64,000 nt of DNA from Rufibacter roseus (GCF_001647285.1 NZ_LRML01000005.1:186001-250000), one strand, 5' to 3'; positions 37,060 to 46,503 are shown, counted from the first letter of the stretch. Program-made: numbers and translations. The notes: generated by a model from the sequence alone, not told the origin.

Positions 37060-38297
37060 TTTGAACCTCCTTTGAGTGCCTCAACGGCGTTTAAGCGTGA
37101 CATTTTAAAAGCGGGGTACACCCCAGAAACCAATCCGAACACAAGGCAGAGCAACAAGCCCCAGGCAAATACCCGCAGGTTCAGCCCCAGATCGGCGTAA
37201 GCAATAATGCCGCTGTTGTTGATTATCTCCAGCACTCCCGCTGAGATCAGGAAGCCCAACATGCCGCCCAACAGCGTAAGAAAAATGTTTTCCACAACGA
37301 ACTGTCCAATAATAGTTTTGGAAGAGGCCCCAAACGCTTTGCGCACGCCAATTTCAGAGGAGCGCTCCATAATGCGACTAATGTTGATGTTCACCAGGTT
37401 AATGGTGGGCAACAGCATAAATAGAAAAGCCGCCCCAGCCAATATCATGTATAAAAAAGTTGATTTATCCTTCGTGCCGCCTCCCAGAAAGCTGCGGGCG
37501 AAGGTTCCGAAGATATTGTCTGCATAAGAATGCACCTCCTTGTCCTCCTTGGAAACTTGCTTGTTTAACTGTTGCATCATCTGCCCATATTCGTCTTTGA
37601 TCTTAGGTACATCGCTTGCCTTTTTGGCTTTGATCGTGGCGAAGTAAGATCCCCTTAGACTGGTCCTTTTGAAGTCCTGACTCTTCAAGGTGATAGGCAC
37701 CCACAAATCAGCGTAAGAGTGCAGACGCAGGGCTGGCACATCTTTTACCACCCCAATCACCTTGTATTTCACCTGGTCCACCTCTATGTACTGGCCCACG
37801 GCTTCTTTGTCCCCGAAGTAACTTTTTCTGGTGTTCTGATTGATGACCGCCACCCGGGTAGCATTGGCCACTTCCTGAGCACTAAATGGTCGGCCTTCCA
37901 GAAAATTAAATTCCAGGATTTCCCAAAACGCTTCATCGGTAAATTTTAAGTCCAACGTCAGCTTTTTGTTGTTTACATAGCTGTTCACCGTGGTAAAGAT
38001 GGAGTTTATAGAAATGTTTTCCGGTGTTTTCAAGGAACGGACGTAGCGGTCCAGAAAATAATAACTGGGCGGCCCACTACTCATACCATCATTTTTGAAT
38101 TGCTCTCGCAAATTGTTTACAAAAAGCAATCGGTCAGATTCGCGCTCCGGCATTTGGGGGCCAAACACGTGGTCAAAGAGCGAGGTCACCACCATGAGCA
38201 CCATTAAGGTAAAGCTGATCCCGAAGAGGCTGATGAAGGTGAAGAACTTGCGGCGCTGTAATACCGCCCAGGCAATTTTCAGATAATTCTTTAACAT
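37056..38297 (-). CDS. ABC transporter permease, MacB/FtsX type (first)
   Basis: 413 residues with the same layout: N-terminal helix (about 19-40, FTFISLFGISFTLMVLMV), periplasmic core domain (about 45-280) and a C-terminal FtsX unit of three helices with VRKAFGASSKTIIGQFVVEN. It differs enough from its partner to be an old duplication. It follows the ATPase gene by 10 bp. Expected to use ATP-driven mechanotransmission to push substrate through a TolC exit duct. Confidence 0.92.
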   Translation of the reverse strand: MLKNYLKIAWAVLQRRKFFTFISLFGISFTLMVLMVVTSLFDHVFGPQMPERESDRLLFVNNLREQFKNDGMSSGPPSYYFLDRYVRSLKTPENISINSIFTTVNSYVNNKKLTLDLKFTDEAFWEILEFNFLEGRPFSAQEVANATRVAVINQNTRKSYFGDKEAVGQYIEVDQVKYKVIGVVKDVPALRLHSYADLWVPITLKSQDFKRTSLRGSYFATIKAKKASDVPKIKDEYGQMMQQLNKQVSKEDKEVHSYADNIFGTFARSFLGGGTKDKSTFLYMILAGAAFLFMLLPTINLVNINISRIMERSSEIGVRKAFGASSKTIIGQFVVENIFLTLLGGMLGFLISAGVLEIINNSGIIAYADLGLNLRVFAWGLLLCLVFGLVSGVYPAFKMSRLNAVEALKGGSK

Positions 38298-38307
38298 GGC
38301 TGTAGCG

Positions 38308-39000
38308 TTAGATCTGGGCTTCTAGTACTCTTGAATCTGCCACTTGCTGCCCGTCAAAAAACCGAATGAGGCGGTTGGTTTTAAGGGCCATGTTCTCGTC
38401 GTGGGTCACCATCACAATAGTGGTTCCCTCTTCTTGGTTCAGGCGCAGGAGAATATCCATGATTTCCTCGCCCATCACGCTGTCCAGGTTACCGGTAGGT
38501 TCATCGGCCAGAATAATCTCTGGATTGCCTGCCAGGGCTCGGGCTATGGCCACCCGCTGTCGCTGCCCACCGGAAAGCTGGTTAGGGAAGTGTTTGGTGC
38601 GGGCACTTAACCCTACTTTCTCCAATGCTTCCAATGCTCGCTTCCGCCGGTCACTGCCAGACACGTTGCGGTACAGGAGTGGCAATTCCACATTATCCAC
38701 CACACTCAGGTCATAAATAAGGTGGTAGCTCTGGAACACAAACCCAATTTTCTCATTGCGTAGCTTGGCCAGCTTACTGTCTGAGTGGGTTTTCACCGGC
38801 TGGCCGTCAATGGCCACGTGGCCGCTGGTAGGCTCGTCCAACAAGCCCATGATGTTGAGCAACGTGGATTTCCCGCAACCCGAAGGCCCCATGATGGACA
38901 CAAACTCACCGCGTTCCACGTGCAGGTTCACGCGGTGAAGGGCTACCGTTTCTATGGTTTTGGTGCGGTAGACTTTTTCAATGTCAATTAACTGTATCAT
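38308..39000 (-). CDS. ABC transporter ATPase, MacB/LolD type
   Basis: 230 residues, cytoplasmic. Walker A GPSGCGKST (38-46), Q-loop FVFQSYHL, signature LSGGQRQRVAIARAL, Walker B IILADEPTGNLD and switch His MVTHDE. All active-site motifs are intact. It heads the ATPase-permease-permease unit; 339 bp of repeat-rich DNA separate it from tolC. Confidence 0.96.
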   Translation of the reverse strand: MIQLIDIEKVYRTKTIETVALHRVNLHVERGEFVSIMGPSGCGKSTLLNIMGLLDEPTSGHVAIDGQPVKTHSDSKLAKLRNEKIGFVFQSYHLIYDLSVVDNVELPLLYRNVSGSDRRKRALEALEKVGLSARTKHFPNQLSGGQRQRVAIARALAGNPEIILADEPTGNLDSVMGEEIMDILLRLNQEEGTTIVMVTHDENMALKTNRLIRFFDGQQVADSRVLEAQI

Positions 39001-39077
39001 AATATTATGTGCTAAAGTGCTAATTTTTCAAGGTGTTATACTTCTGTTCAATCTGTTACTTTATCTGCTGCTTCTAC

Positions 39078-39268
39078 AGATTCTCCCCTTGAGGGGAGCG
39101 AAGAGGGGTGTTTACATCTGCTGACATGGCATTCCCAACTATGACGCGGATTTACTTCCGTGACTAAAGATGAAAGGAAAGTCACTTCCGCGCCATAGAA
39201 AGCAAATGCGGTTCAGCAATGCGTGCTCTCCTGTGTAAACATCCCCCTGCCCCCTTCAAAGGGGGAAT
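39078..39268. repeat. Paired inverted arms, CCCCCTTTGAAGGGGG family
   Basis: Left arm 39078-39117 (AGATTCTCCCCTTGAGGGG, then GGGGTGTTTACA) and right arm 39233-39268 (TGTGTAAACATCCCCC, then CCCCTTCAAAGGGGGAA) are inverted copies of one unit. The same unit occurs twice around 54.8-55.1 kb. Confidence 0.75.
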
Positions 39269-39292
39269 TTGCGTTTGGCAAAGGTGCTTTAT

Positions 39293-39328
39293 GTTTTCGG
39301 CCTCTTTTCTGAAAACTAGGCTAAAAAC
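39293..39328. repeat. 36-bp palindromic repeat, copy 12
   Basis: Left GTTTTCGGCCTCTTTT, right AAACTAGGCTAAAAAC. It lies 11 bp downstream of the TolC-like gene stop and 24 bp from the paired-arm composite. Confidence 0.85.
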
Positions 39329-39339
39329 AGCCGTTTTCA

Positions 39340-40800
39340 CTACTCTGCCAGCAGCGGTTGTCCTTTTTCAAAATCATATAAAGTAAGTGCTCGAAGCCTA
39401 TAGTAGGCTACCCAGAAATCTTGCAGGGCTTCAATGTAGGCGCGGCGGGCCTGGTCTTTCTCTTGCAAAGCTATGTTCAGGTCAGTGATGCTGATGCGAC
39501 CCACCAGAAACGTGGACTTAGTGATGTCATAGCGTTCTTGGGCAATGGAATCTGCGGAGGCAGTAATGCGGAGGCGCTCTTTGAGCAAGTCAATTTGGTT
39601 TACCTGGGTCAGCACGCTCTGCTCAAAATTTATTTGCTCCTGCTGCACGGTGTACTGCGCCAGTTGCAGCTGCGCTTGGGCAGTTTTTACGTTGGCTTTC
39701 TGTCTTCCCCAGTCTACAAGAGGCACACTAAACCCGAGGGTAACTTGCTGCTGGTTTTCTGGCTGGGCGTAGCTTTCTGAGAAATTATTGGCGCTCTTGG
39801 TCAACCCAAAAGTAGCGTATAAGTTTGCATTAAAGCCGCCTTTACCACGTGTCTCGGCTATTTTCTGTTCTGCCTCTAGCACTTGCCGCTGGTATTGAAA
39901 ACGCTCTTTGCGGTTCAACCTAGCCTGTGCCAGCGCCAACTGTTCCTCTACCTCCAGCGTGGGTATCTCCACTGGTGCCTGCACCGCTACTTTCTCCCCC
40001 TGAGCAATACCTACATAAGCGGCAAACTGCATGGCTACTGTTTTAAGCTCATTAGAGGCCTGTGCCTGTGCCAGCTGTGCGTTCATAAGGCTAAGTTTAA
40101 GCTGCAGCAGTTCATTTCTAGACAATCTACCCAGCCGATACTTTTCTTCGGCAATCTTGAAAAGTGTCTGATTGTTCTCCACGTTTTTGCTGGCAATCTC
40201 AAAGTTTACCTGCTGCAGGAGTACGTCAAAAAAGCGCTGGGTAGCAGTGGTGGCTATCGCTTCGCGGTCCTCCAGGTACTGTCGTTCAGATTCAGCGTAG
40301 CGCAATGGCTCTATTTTCTTAGCCCATGCCAGTTCGTTGTACCCAAAAACAGGCTGCCGAAAGCCTATGATGGCCGGGAAGGTATTGTATCGCTGAAGCC
40401 CTTGGTTGAAGTCATCAAACCGTTGACTCTGGGAAGAGATAAAGAACTGCCCGCCCGTAAGCCCCACCGCTTGGCTCAGCGACAGCCCCACCTCTGAGTT
40501 GCTGATAGAAACAGCTCTGAAATCAATGGTTCCGTCTGGTTGCGTAACGGGAATAATACTTCGGGAAAAATCTGGCATTGTGCCGCTCAACGAGAGCTGC
40601 GGACGGTAATTGGCTTTGAAGGTGCGGTACTGCCAATAATTGCTGGTTTTATTAGTAACCGCCTGCTTGGCGGCAATAGAAGAAGCCAAGGCTAATTTAA
40701 TAGTTTCCTGCAGCGTGAGCACGCGGCCAATCTGCTGCGCCTGCGCTGTTGCCAAATGCCAGAGCAACCCCAACCCTATACAGAATAAAGTCTTTTTCAT
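39340..40800 (-). CDS. TolC-family outer-membrane efflux protein
   Basis: 486 residues. Signal peptide (about 1-21), then two long helical-hairpin repeats of the outer membrane efflux family (TLQETIKLALASSIAAKQA near the start; LRNRE-like SRNELLQLKLSLMNAQLAQAQA in the middle; ISITDLNIALQEKDQARRAYIEALQDFW at the end, split by turns). It forms the trimeric exit duct. It follows the HlyD adaptor by 11 bp, so adaptor and channel are one unit. Confidence 0.92.
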   Translation of the reverse strand: MKKTLFCIGLGLLWHLATAQAQQIGRVLTLQETIKLALASSIAAKQAVTNKTSNYWQYRTFKANYRPQLSLSGTMPDFSRSIIPVTQPDGTIDFRAVSISNSEVGLSLSQAVGLTGGQFFISSQSQRFDDFNQGLQRYNTFPAIIGFRQPVFGYNELAWAKKIEPLRYAESERQYLEDREAIATTATQRFFDVLLQQVNFEIASKNVENNQTLFKIAEEKYRLGRLSRNELLQLKLSLMNAQLAQAQASNELKTVAMQFAAYVGIAQGEKVAVQAPVEIPTLEVEEQLALAQARLNRKERFQYQRQVLEAEQKIAETRGKGGFNANLYATFGLTKSANNFSESYAQPENQQQVTLGFSVPLVDWGRQKANVKTAQAQLQLAQYTVQQEQINFEQSVLTQVNQIDLLKERLRITASADSIAQERYDITKSTFLVGRISITDLNIALQEKDQARRAYIEALQDFWVAYYRLRALTLYDFEKGQPLLAE

Positions 40801-40811
40801 AGTTTGGCAGC

Positions 40812-42062
40812 TTAGTCGTTTGAAAGTAGCAGCTCCTTCAGGTGCACGTACTCCTTGGTGCTGGAGATAATGATTTCTTCACCTGCCGCTATGTTGCCCT
40901 GCAGTTCCACGTAATCCAGGTTATTTGCACCGGTTTTGAGCATACGCCGCACAGCTTTGTCGCCTTGTACCACAAATACTGCCTGCTCAGAAGCACCCGT
41001 GTAGAAAGGACCGTTTTTCACCCGCAGCACATTCGGTCTGAATTCGGTGAGCACAAATACCTCCACCCTAAGATTGGACCTGAGCGCCTGATGGCTTTTC
41101 TCCTGCAGCCGCACATAGAACGTGATAATGCCGTTTTCTACCTTGGGCTGTACACTGGCTATTTCACCGCGCAAATCCGCATCATTTACCCTTACCACCA
41201 CGGGACCGCCGGTTTTCACCTGCTCGGCATAAGAGTCAGAGATAGTGGCTTTTATTCTGAAGCTGCTCAAATCGGCTACGCGGGCCACGGGCTCTCCGGC
41301 GTTCACGGTAGCACCTATTTCTTCGTTTACCCACGTGACCACGCCTTTTTTAGTAGCTTTTATATCTGCCTGCTCCAGCTGGCGCTGCAGTTGGTTAATG
41401 TCCCGGCGCTGCATTTCAAGCTCAAAGCCCACGGCTTTCATGTCTATTTGCGCTGCATCTTGTTCGTCTTGAATCTGGCGTTTTAGCTGCTCCAACTCCA
41501 ACGCAGCTACTTTTAGATCTAATTCAGCCTTCTTCACGTTTTCCTGAGTACCGCCGCCAATGGAGAGTAGGTACTGCTCATCTGATAGTGCGGCTTGCAG
41601 GCTTTTCACGCGGACTTCTTGCACGGCATAGCGGGAGCGGAGTTGGTTTACATTTTTTTGTAGGCCATTCTGGAGCTGGTCCGTTTTGTTTTGCTTAAGA
41701 TGCTGCTCGTCTCTGAGTTTTTCTAGGGTGGTATGTGAGGACTGCTTGTCTAGTTGCACCAGAGGCTCATTGGCTGCCACATGGTCGCCGGGCCGGTGCA
41801 GCACGCGCTCAATTTTAGCATGAATGGGGCTGGCTATAACCTCTTCCGCCTCCGGCACCACCATGCCCGTAGCGGTCAAGGAAGATTCAACGGCTCCTAT
41901 CTCCACGGTGGCATAACGTAGTTCTGATTTGGCCACTTTGGTCTTCAGCACCGTCCGGAACGCTAGCACAACCAGTAGCACTACGGCAACAGCCGCGCCT
42001 ATTTGCCAGATGCGGCGGCGCTTGCTTTGCTGAACAACAGCCTGAGGTAATTCTCTATCCAT
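40812..42062 (-). CDS. HlyD-type periplasmic adaptor (membrane fusion) protein
   Basis: 416 residues. One N-terminal membrane helix (about 19-38), lipoyl-like half-motifs (VIASPIHAKIERVLHRPGD and VTWVNEEIGATVNAGEPV), a long coiled coil between them (about 115-235, Gln/Leu/Glu-rich), then beta-barrel and membrane-proximal domains ending VQGDKAVRRMLKTGANNLDYVELQGNIAAGEEII across several strands. It bridges the ABC transporter and TolC. It is the first gene of the locus and lies behind a sigma-54-like promoter. Confidence 0.93.
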   Translation of the reverse strand: MDRELPQAVVQQSKRRRIWQIGAAVAVVLLVVLAFRTVLKTKVAKSELRYATVEIGAVESSLTATGMVVPEAEEVIASPIHAKIERVLHRPGDHVAANEPLVQLDKQSSHTTLEKLRDEQHLKQNKTDQLQNGLQKNVNQLRSRYAVQEVRVKSLQAALSDEQYLLSIGGGTQENVKKAELDLKVAALELEQLKRQIQDEQDAAQIDMKAVGFELEMQRRDINQLQRQLEQADIKATKKGVVTWVNEEIGATVNAGEPVARVADLSSFRIKATISDSYAEQVKTGGPVVVRVNDADLRGEIASVQPKVENGIITFYVRLQEKSHQALRSNLRVEVFVLTEFRPNVLRVKNGPFYTGASEQAVFVVQGDKAVRRMLKTGANNLDYVELQGNIAAGEEIIISSTKEYVHLKELLLSND

Positions 42063-42089
42063 TTTTTACATGATTGGTAAAATCAAGTA

Positions 42090-42105
42090 TCCAATGGTTG
42101 TGCCA
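42090..42105 (-). promoter_or_regulatory. Sigma-54-like promoter of the export locus
   Basis: TGGCAC-AACCA-TTGGA on the minus strand matches the -24/-12 consensus TGGCAC-N5-TTGCA at all but one base, with exact spacing. It lies 28 bp before the adaptor start. A sigma-54 activator is encoded in the same locus. Confidence 0.65.
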
Positions 42106-42157
42106 GTTTATAAACACCTCATATACTGGCAATTACTTACTTTTAAATAGTATATCA

Positions 42158-42175
42158 GTGTCCAAGATTGGACAC
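42158..42175. promoter_or_regulatory. 18-bp perfect palindrome, candidate activator site
   Basis: GTGTCCAA-N2-TTGGACAC, 53 bp upstream of the -24 element. Position and symmetry fit an upstream activating sequence for the Fis-type helix-turn-helix of the NtrC-like regulator at 34063-35445. Binding is inferred. Confidence 0.65.
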
Positions 42176-42244
42176 TTATTCCAGAAATGGGCAGATTTTG
42201 CCGCGTCTTTACGAGTAACGTAGCTACAACAAAAAACCGACCCT

Positions 42245-42278
42245 GTTTCCGGCCTCTATTTCTAGAAAGAGGCGAAAC
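42245..42278. repeat. Palindromic repeat, copy 13 (34 bp)
   Basis: GTTTCCGGCCTCTATTTC and GAAAGAGGCGAAAC form the stem, extended outward by CCCT/AGGG. Two bases shorter than the other copies. It lies 27 bp downstream of the M16 gene stop. Confidence 0.75.
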
Positions 42279-42305
42279 AGGGCCGGTACACCAACTTAAA
42301 AATGA

Positions 42306-44375
42306 TTAGTTTACCTTGAAAACTTCATCTTTCAGGTTCTTGTTTACTTCTACGCTAGTCACTATAGATGGCAACACTTGTCCACCAACGTGCACCTCAA
42401 TTTTGTGCGGAAACTTGATACCGTTCACTTCACGATAGTCTTTCAAATCAGTGGTCTGAGAGGCAGTTCCTATGGCAGTTTGCTCAGTTACTACTTCACG
42501 CACTTTCAATCCGGTTTCCTTATCAAAATAATGGAATGACTTTTTACCGCTTGGCAGGGTCAGTTCCAGTTTGAAGGCATCACGGCCGTCTACTTTTTCC
42601 ATTTGGTTCAAAGCTAACTGCACACCTAAGCGGTCGTAGTTCAGAAAGCTCAGCCACAGGTCCATTTTCTGGTCTTGCACCTCATACTGATCCAACTCTT
42701 TTAAAGTACCCTGGCTACGCATTTGCCCTTTCGGTCCATTCACCACCACGCGGTTGATTTCATTGCCGGAGTGGCTTACTGTCAGAACCATTTTGTCTAT
42801 GCCTTTCTGCTGATGCTTCACATTCAGTTGGCCGCCTGGCATGTTGATGGTACGGTTAAAAGTTACATCTTTCACGTTCTCCAGAGCAGCTTTTCCGCCT
42901 AAGGCATTGATGTAGTTAGCCAATACAGTTTGCACGGTCACTCCGGAAGGAAGAGACATCAGAGGAGCTTCTACTTGCTCACCATAAGCATTGAAATAAG
43001 CTATGGGCTGGCTAGTATTGAATTTCTTTAGCCTATCAGCAATCTCGCGGGCGTTACCTACGGCTATTAAATGAGCGTTCTGCGGCTGCAGGTATTTTTG
43101 CGCTACCCGCTGCACATCTGCTGGCGTAACAGCGGCCACATTCTTCAGGTAGTTCGCGTAATAATCTTTAGGCAGGTTGTAACGCGCAGTATTAATAGCG
43201 AACATGGCCACTGTGAGCGGGTTCTCCAGAGAACGGGCAAAAGAGCCAATCATCATGTTCTGCACCTTCTGCAACTCCTCGGCCGAAACCGGTTCTTTGC
43301 GCAGGCGGTCCATTTCAAAAATGATTTGGGTGAAAGCGCTGTCGGTTACGGCATTCCGAACACTGGCGTAAGCCACAAACTGGCCCGCCACACGGTCTGA
43401 GGTAAGCGAAGAGTTAGAACCATAGGTATAAGCATGCTTCTCACGCAGGTTAGCATCTAAGCGGGCAAATGAACCACCTAAAATGCTGTTCATAATGGTG
43501 GCGGCAATGGCATCTGGGCTACCTGGCTTCAAGTCTGCCACGTGCGTAACCGAGATAGAAGACTGCACTGAGTTTGGTCTGTCTATAATGGATACTTTGT
43601 TGCTGCTGGCCAAAGCTGGAGCGGCATAAGTAGGCTGCGAAACGCTCCCTTTTTTCCACTTGCCAAAGTACTGCTTTACCAGCTTCTTAGCTTCTTTCAC
43701 GTTGATATCACCCACTATAGCCAAGTAACCAATGTTTGGTTTAAAGTAGGTGTTGTAGTACTGCTGCACATCTGGCAGGGTGATGTTCTCCACCGTTTTC
43801 TCGGTCATAATTTCACCGTACGGATGATTCTTGCCATACAGCAAAGTTCTTTGGGCGTTGTTTTCCATGGCCTCTGGGTTGTCTTTGGCAGAGGCAAGGT
43901 TAGAGAGAGCCTGCTTTTTGAACTTGTCAAGCTCTTCTTGCTTAAACTGCGGGTTCAGCACCACATCGGCACTTAGCTCCATTAGTTTTGGCAGGTGCTT
44001 TTTGAGGCCTCCGGCCGAAAACCCGGTAGCCGTTGTGTTCAAAGTGGCACCAATAAAGTCAATCTCCTCGTCTAGCTGGTCTTTTGTACGGGTTACTGTT
44101 CCGCTACGCATCAGGTAACCAGCGGCACTGGTAAGACCTACCTTTTCTCCTTCCACCACGGGTAAACGGTCAAGCACCAGGCTCATGGTAACTGTGGGCA
44201 ATTTGCGATTCTCTACCACATACACCTTTAGGCCGTTGGAGAGGGTGAAATATTCATACTTGCCTAACTCAATAATTGGAGCCGGACCGGCAGGCGGAGG
44301 CGTTTGTTTAGTTTGGGCCACACTGCCGAAAGAGACAGTAAGCGCCAAAAAGAAAGCTGAAATATATTTTTTCAT
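42306..44375 (-). CDS. M16-family peptidase-like protein, non-catalytic partner
   Basis: 689 residues. Signal peptide (about 1-20), two M16 domains (about 37-250 and 255-470), and an extra C-terminal domain of about 210 residues (LANYINALGGKAALENVKDVTFNRT onward, split by turns) resembling the lipoprotein-carrier-like domain found in such proteins. The zinc motif HxxEH is missing where expected (GLTSAAGYLMRSGT), so it should act as the inactive half of a heterodimer with the adjacent active M16 protein, 33 bp away. Confidence 0.9.
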   Translation of the reverse strand: MKKYISAFFLALTVSFGSVAQTKQTPPPAGPAPIIELGKYEYFTLSNGLKVYVVENRKLPTVTMSLVLDRLPVVEGEKVGLTSAAGYLMRSGTVTRTKDQLDEEIDFIGATLNTTATGFSAGGLKKHLPKLMELSADVVLNPQFKQEELDKFKKQALSNLASAKDNPEAMENNAQRTLLYGKNHPYGEIMTEKTVENITLPDVQQYYNTYFKPNIGYLAIVGDINVKEAKKLVKQYFGKWKKGSVSQPTYAAPALASSNKVSIIDRPNSVQSSISVTHVADLKPGSPDAIAATIMNSILGGSFARLDANLREKHAYTYGSNSSLTSDRVAGQFVAYASVRNAVTDSAFTQIIFEMDRLRKEPVSAEELQKVQNMMIGSFARSLENPLTVAMFAINTARYNLPKDYYANYLKNVAAVTPADVQRVAQKYLQPQNAHLIAVGNAREIADRLKKFNTSQPIAYFNAYGEQVEAPLMSLPSGVTVQTVLANYINALGGKAALENVKDVTFNRTINMPGGQLNVKHQQKGIDKMVLTVSHSGNEINRVVVNGPKGQMRSQGTLKELDQYEVQDQKMDLWLSFLNYDRLGVQLALNQMEKVDGRDAFKLELTLPSGKKSFHYFDKETGLKVREVVTEQTAIGTASQTTDLKDYREVNGIKFPHKIEVHVGGQVLPSIVTSVEVNKNLKDEVFKVN

Positions 44376-44408
44376 GAAACTCTTAAAATAAAGGAATGAA
44401 CCGACAGT

Positions 44409-45734
44409 TTATCTGGCTTGCGCTGCTTTGGGCAGGTAATGCAGCACCGAACGGCTTTCTTTGGTGAGGTATTGATTGGCTACCCGCATGATGTCTTCTT
44501 TAGTAACGGCCAAGAACTTATCAAGCTCTGTGTTGATCAGGTTGGTGTTGCCATACAGCGTGTGGTAAGAAGCCAGTTTCTCGGTTCGACCTTCTAACGT
44601 AGCCAAACCATTGATGTAGTCGGTCTCTATTTTATTGCGTAGCTTTTGGAATTCCTGATCAGAGATCGGCTCTTTTTTCACGCGCTCAATTTCGGCATCC
44701 AAAGCACGCTCCAGGTCCTCAACCGTTACGCCCATGTTCGCTACTGCCAAATTAATGAACAGCCCTGGGTCTTCCATTGACAAAGGCACGGAGGCCACCG
44801 TTACTGCTTTTTGCTGGTTGTCTACCAAAGCCTTGTTCAGGCGGGAGCTCTGCCCACCAGAAAGTAGGGTAGTGAGCATATGAATGGCGTACGAGTCTTC
44901 TGTTCCCTGCGCTGGAATGTGGTAGGCCTGAATAACAGCCGGCAACTGAATGTTATCGAAAATAACCCGACGGTTTTCTTCTATCTGCTTCGGCTCTTCT
45001 ACGCTAGGGCGAATGATAGGCGTATTGCTTTTCGGGATGCCGCCAAAGTACTGTGCTACCAGTTTCTTTGTTTGCTCCACATCAAGATCACCGGCAATGG
45101 TAAGGGTGGCGTTGTTTGGCACATAGAACGTTTTGTAGAACTGCCGGAATTCCGCCATATTAGCCATGTCTATATACTGCGCCGACCCAATGGGCACCCA
45201 ACGGTACGGGTGCACCGCGTATGCCGTAGAGAAGGTGTTCTCCAGCAAAGTACCGTAGGGCTGATTGTCAATGCGCTGCTTTTTCTCCTCTTTCACCACC
45301 TGGCGCTGCGTCTCAACTCCTTGTGGGTCAATTTTAGCGGCACGCAAACGGTCTGCTTCCATCCAAAGACCCAGAGCCAGTTGGTTGGAGGGCAGAATCT
45401 GATAGTAGTACGTGCGGTCAAAAGAGGTATTTGCATTTACTGCCCCGCCCGCTGATTGTATCATGTTGATATACTGCCCCCGCTCCACATTTTCAGAACC
45501 TTCAAACATGAGGTGCTCAAAAAAGTGTGCGAAACCAGTACGTTCAGGATCTTCATTTTTAGAACCCACATGGTACATCATGGTTACGGCCACGGTAGGG
45601 GTGCTTTTGTCTTGGTGCAGAATCACGTGCAGACCATTGGGCAGGTCATACTCCGTAAACTCAATCTTGTTGCTATGCGCGGCAGCGGTTAAGCTGGCAC
45701 CCAACAACAGGGTACTTAGCAATTTACGTTTCAT
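44409..45734 (-). CDS. M16-family zinc peptidase, catalytic partner
   Basis: 441 residues. Signal peptide (about 1-19, ending AAAHS). The inverted zinc motif H70-F-F-E73-H74 (GFAHFFEHLMFEGS) is intact, with the distal Glu region RQVVKEEKKQRIDNQPYG. Two M16 domains follow. With the inactive partner downstream it should form a periplasmic clamshell peptidase degrading peptides. Signal peptide implies export. Confidence 0.93.
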   Translation of the reverse strand: MKRKLLSTLLLGASLTAAAHSNKIEFTEYDLPNGLHVILHQDKSTPTVAVTMMYHVGSKNEDPERTGFAHFFEHLMFEGSENVERGQYINMIQSAGGAVNANTSFDRTYYYQILPSNQLALGLWMEADRLRAAKIDPQGVETQRQVVKEEKKQRIDNQPYGTLLENTFSTAYAVHPYRWVPIGSAQYIDMANMAEFRQFYKTFYVPNNATLTIAGDLDVEQTKKLVAQYFGGIPKSNTPIIRPSVEEPKQIEENRRVIFDNIQLPAVIQAYHIPAQGTEDSYAIHMLTTLLSGGQSSRLNKALVDNQQKAVTVASVPLSMEDPGLFINLAVANMGVTVEDLERALDAEIERVKKEPISDQEFQKLRNKIETDYINGLATLEGRTEKLASYHTLYGNTNLINTELDKFLAVTKEDIMRVANQYLTKESRSVLHYLPKAAQAR

Positions 45735-45937
45735 TCAAAAAGCATTAAAAAATAAAAAGGGTCGTTTGTCTAGTTCGGTTAGTTTTTAGAAAACTCCATA
45801 AAATTAAGCCATTTTTTTGGAAAACCGTTCCAATTAACTGTCTGCCAGGGCATGGTATCAAAATATTTTTAAAAGCTGATTAAACCAAACCAAATAATTC
45901 CACTCAAAAGGAAAACCCTTAAACATTAGAGATTAGA

Positions 45938-46330
45938 ATGAAAATCCTGAAAAACATTTCTCGGCTGGCCCTCCTGTTTGTAGGCTTATTGGCTGCCACT
46001 TCCGCTTTTGCCCAGCAAGGCCAAGGCGCACGTTTAACTGCTGCAGAAAGAGCTCAGATGCAGGTTGACCGTTACCAGAAACAACTGGATCTAACTCCTG
46101 AGCAAACGGTTAAAATCAAAGAGATAGTATTGGCCGGCGCCGAAGAACTAGACAAGATGCGCGCCAGCGGTGCCCGCCCAGACCGCGAAGCCATGCAGGC
46201 TACGGCTCTGAAACGTAACGAGGAAATCAAAGCGATTCTTACTCCTGAGCAACAAGCCAAATTTGATAAACTGCTGGCTGATCAATTAGAACGCCGAGGC
46301 CAGGGTGGCCGTGGCCAAAGACGTAATTAG
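45938..46330 (+). CDS. Spy/CpxP-like periplasmic LTxxQ protein
   Basis: 130 residues. Signal peptide (about 1-25, ending AFAQQ), then an all-helical mature part with two LTPEQ motifs (QLDLTPEQTVKIKEIV and IKAILTPEQQAKFDKLL) and a Gly/Arg-rich tail. The two LTxxQ motifs are typical of the Spy/CpxP chaperone and sensor group; Bacteroidota relatives are mostly uncharacterised. Divergent from the M16 pair; own terminator. Confidence 0.8.
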   Translation: MKILKNISRLALLFVGLLAATSAFAQQGQGARLTAAERAQMQVDRYQKQLDLTPEQTVKIKEIVLAGAEELDKMRASGARPDREAMQATALKRNEEIKAILTPEQQAKFDKLLADQLERRGQGGRGQRRN

Positions 46331-46353
46331 TAAGCATTCCCCTTGCTTGTGTT

Positions 46354-46386
46354 GAAGCCGGAGCCCCTCCTCCGGCTTCTTTTTTT
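46354..46386 (+). terminator. Terminator of the LTxxQ protein gene
   Basis: 10-bp perfect stem GAAGCCGGAG/CTCCGGCTTC (46354-46379), 6-nt loop, then seven T. Confidence 0.93.
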
Positions 46387-46389
46387 GCC

Positions 46390-46425
46390 GTTTTGAGGCT
46401 GTTTTTCTAAAAACAGACCTAAAAG
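46390..46425. repeat. 36-bp palindromic repeat, copy 14
   Basis: Left GTTTTGAGGCTGTTTT, right AAAACAGACCTAAAAG. It starts 3 bp after the terminator T-tract. Confidence 0.8.
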
Positions 46426-46503
46426 ACATTACCAGTGGCATTTGGCTTTACTAACAGAAGATTCTATCTTTCAAAAAGAATCACACCTTCTGCTCCGCTG
46501 ACT

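Larger units (their letters stand above)
39001..39339. other. Intergenic repeat region between tolC-like and ABC genes
   Basis: 339 bp, no ORF. Holds a paired-arm composite (39078-39268), inside which CTATGACGCGGA (about 39138) and TCCGCGCCATAG (about 39186) form another imperfect hairpin, and one 36-bp palindrome. Confidence 0.75.

Noticed and set aside
40842-41486. 214-residue plus-strand ORF
   Set aside because: Antisense to the HlyD adaptor gene, no recognisable domain or start context.
45774-45806. Possible further copy of the 36-bp palindrome between the M16 genes and the LTxxQ gene
   Set aside because: A TTTTTAGAAAA centre is present, but the GGCC stem bases are missing, so it was not counted.
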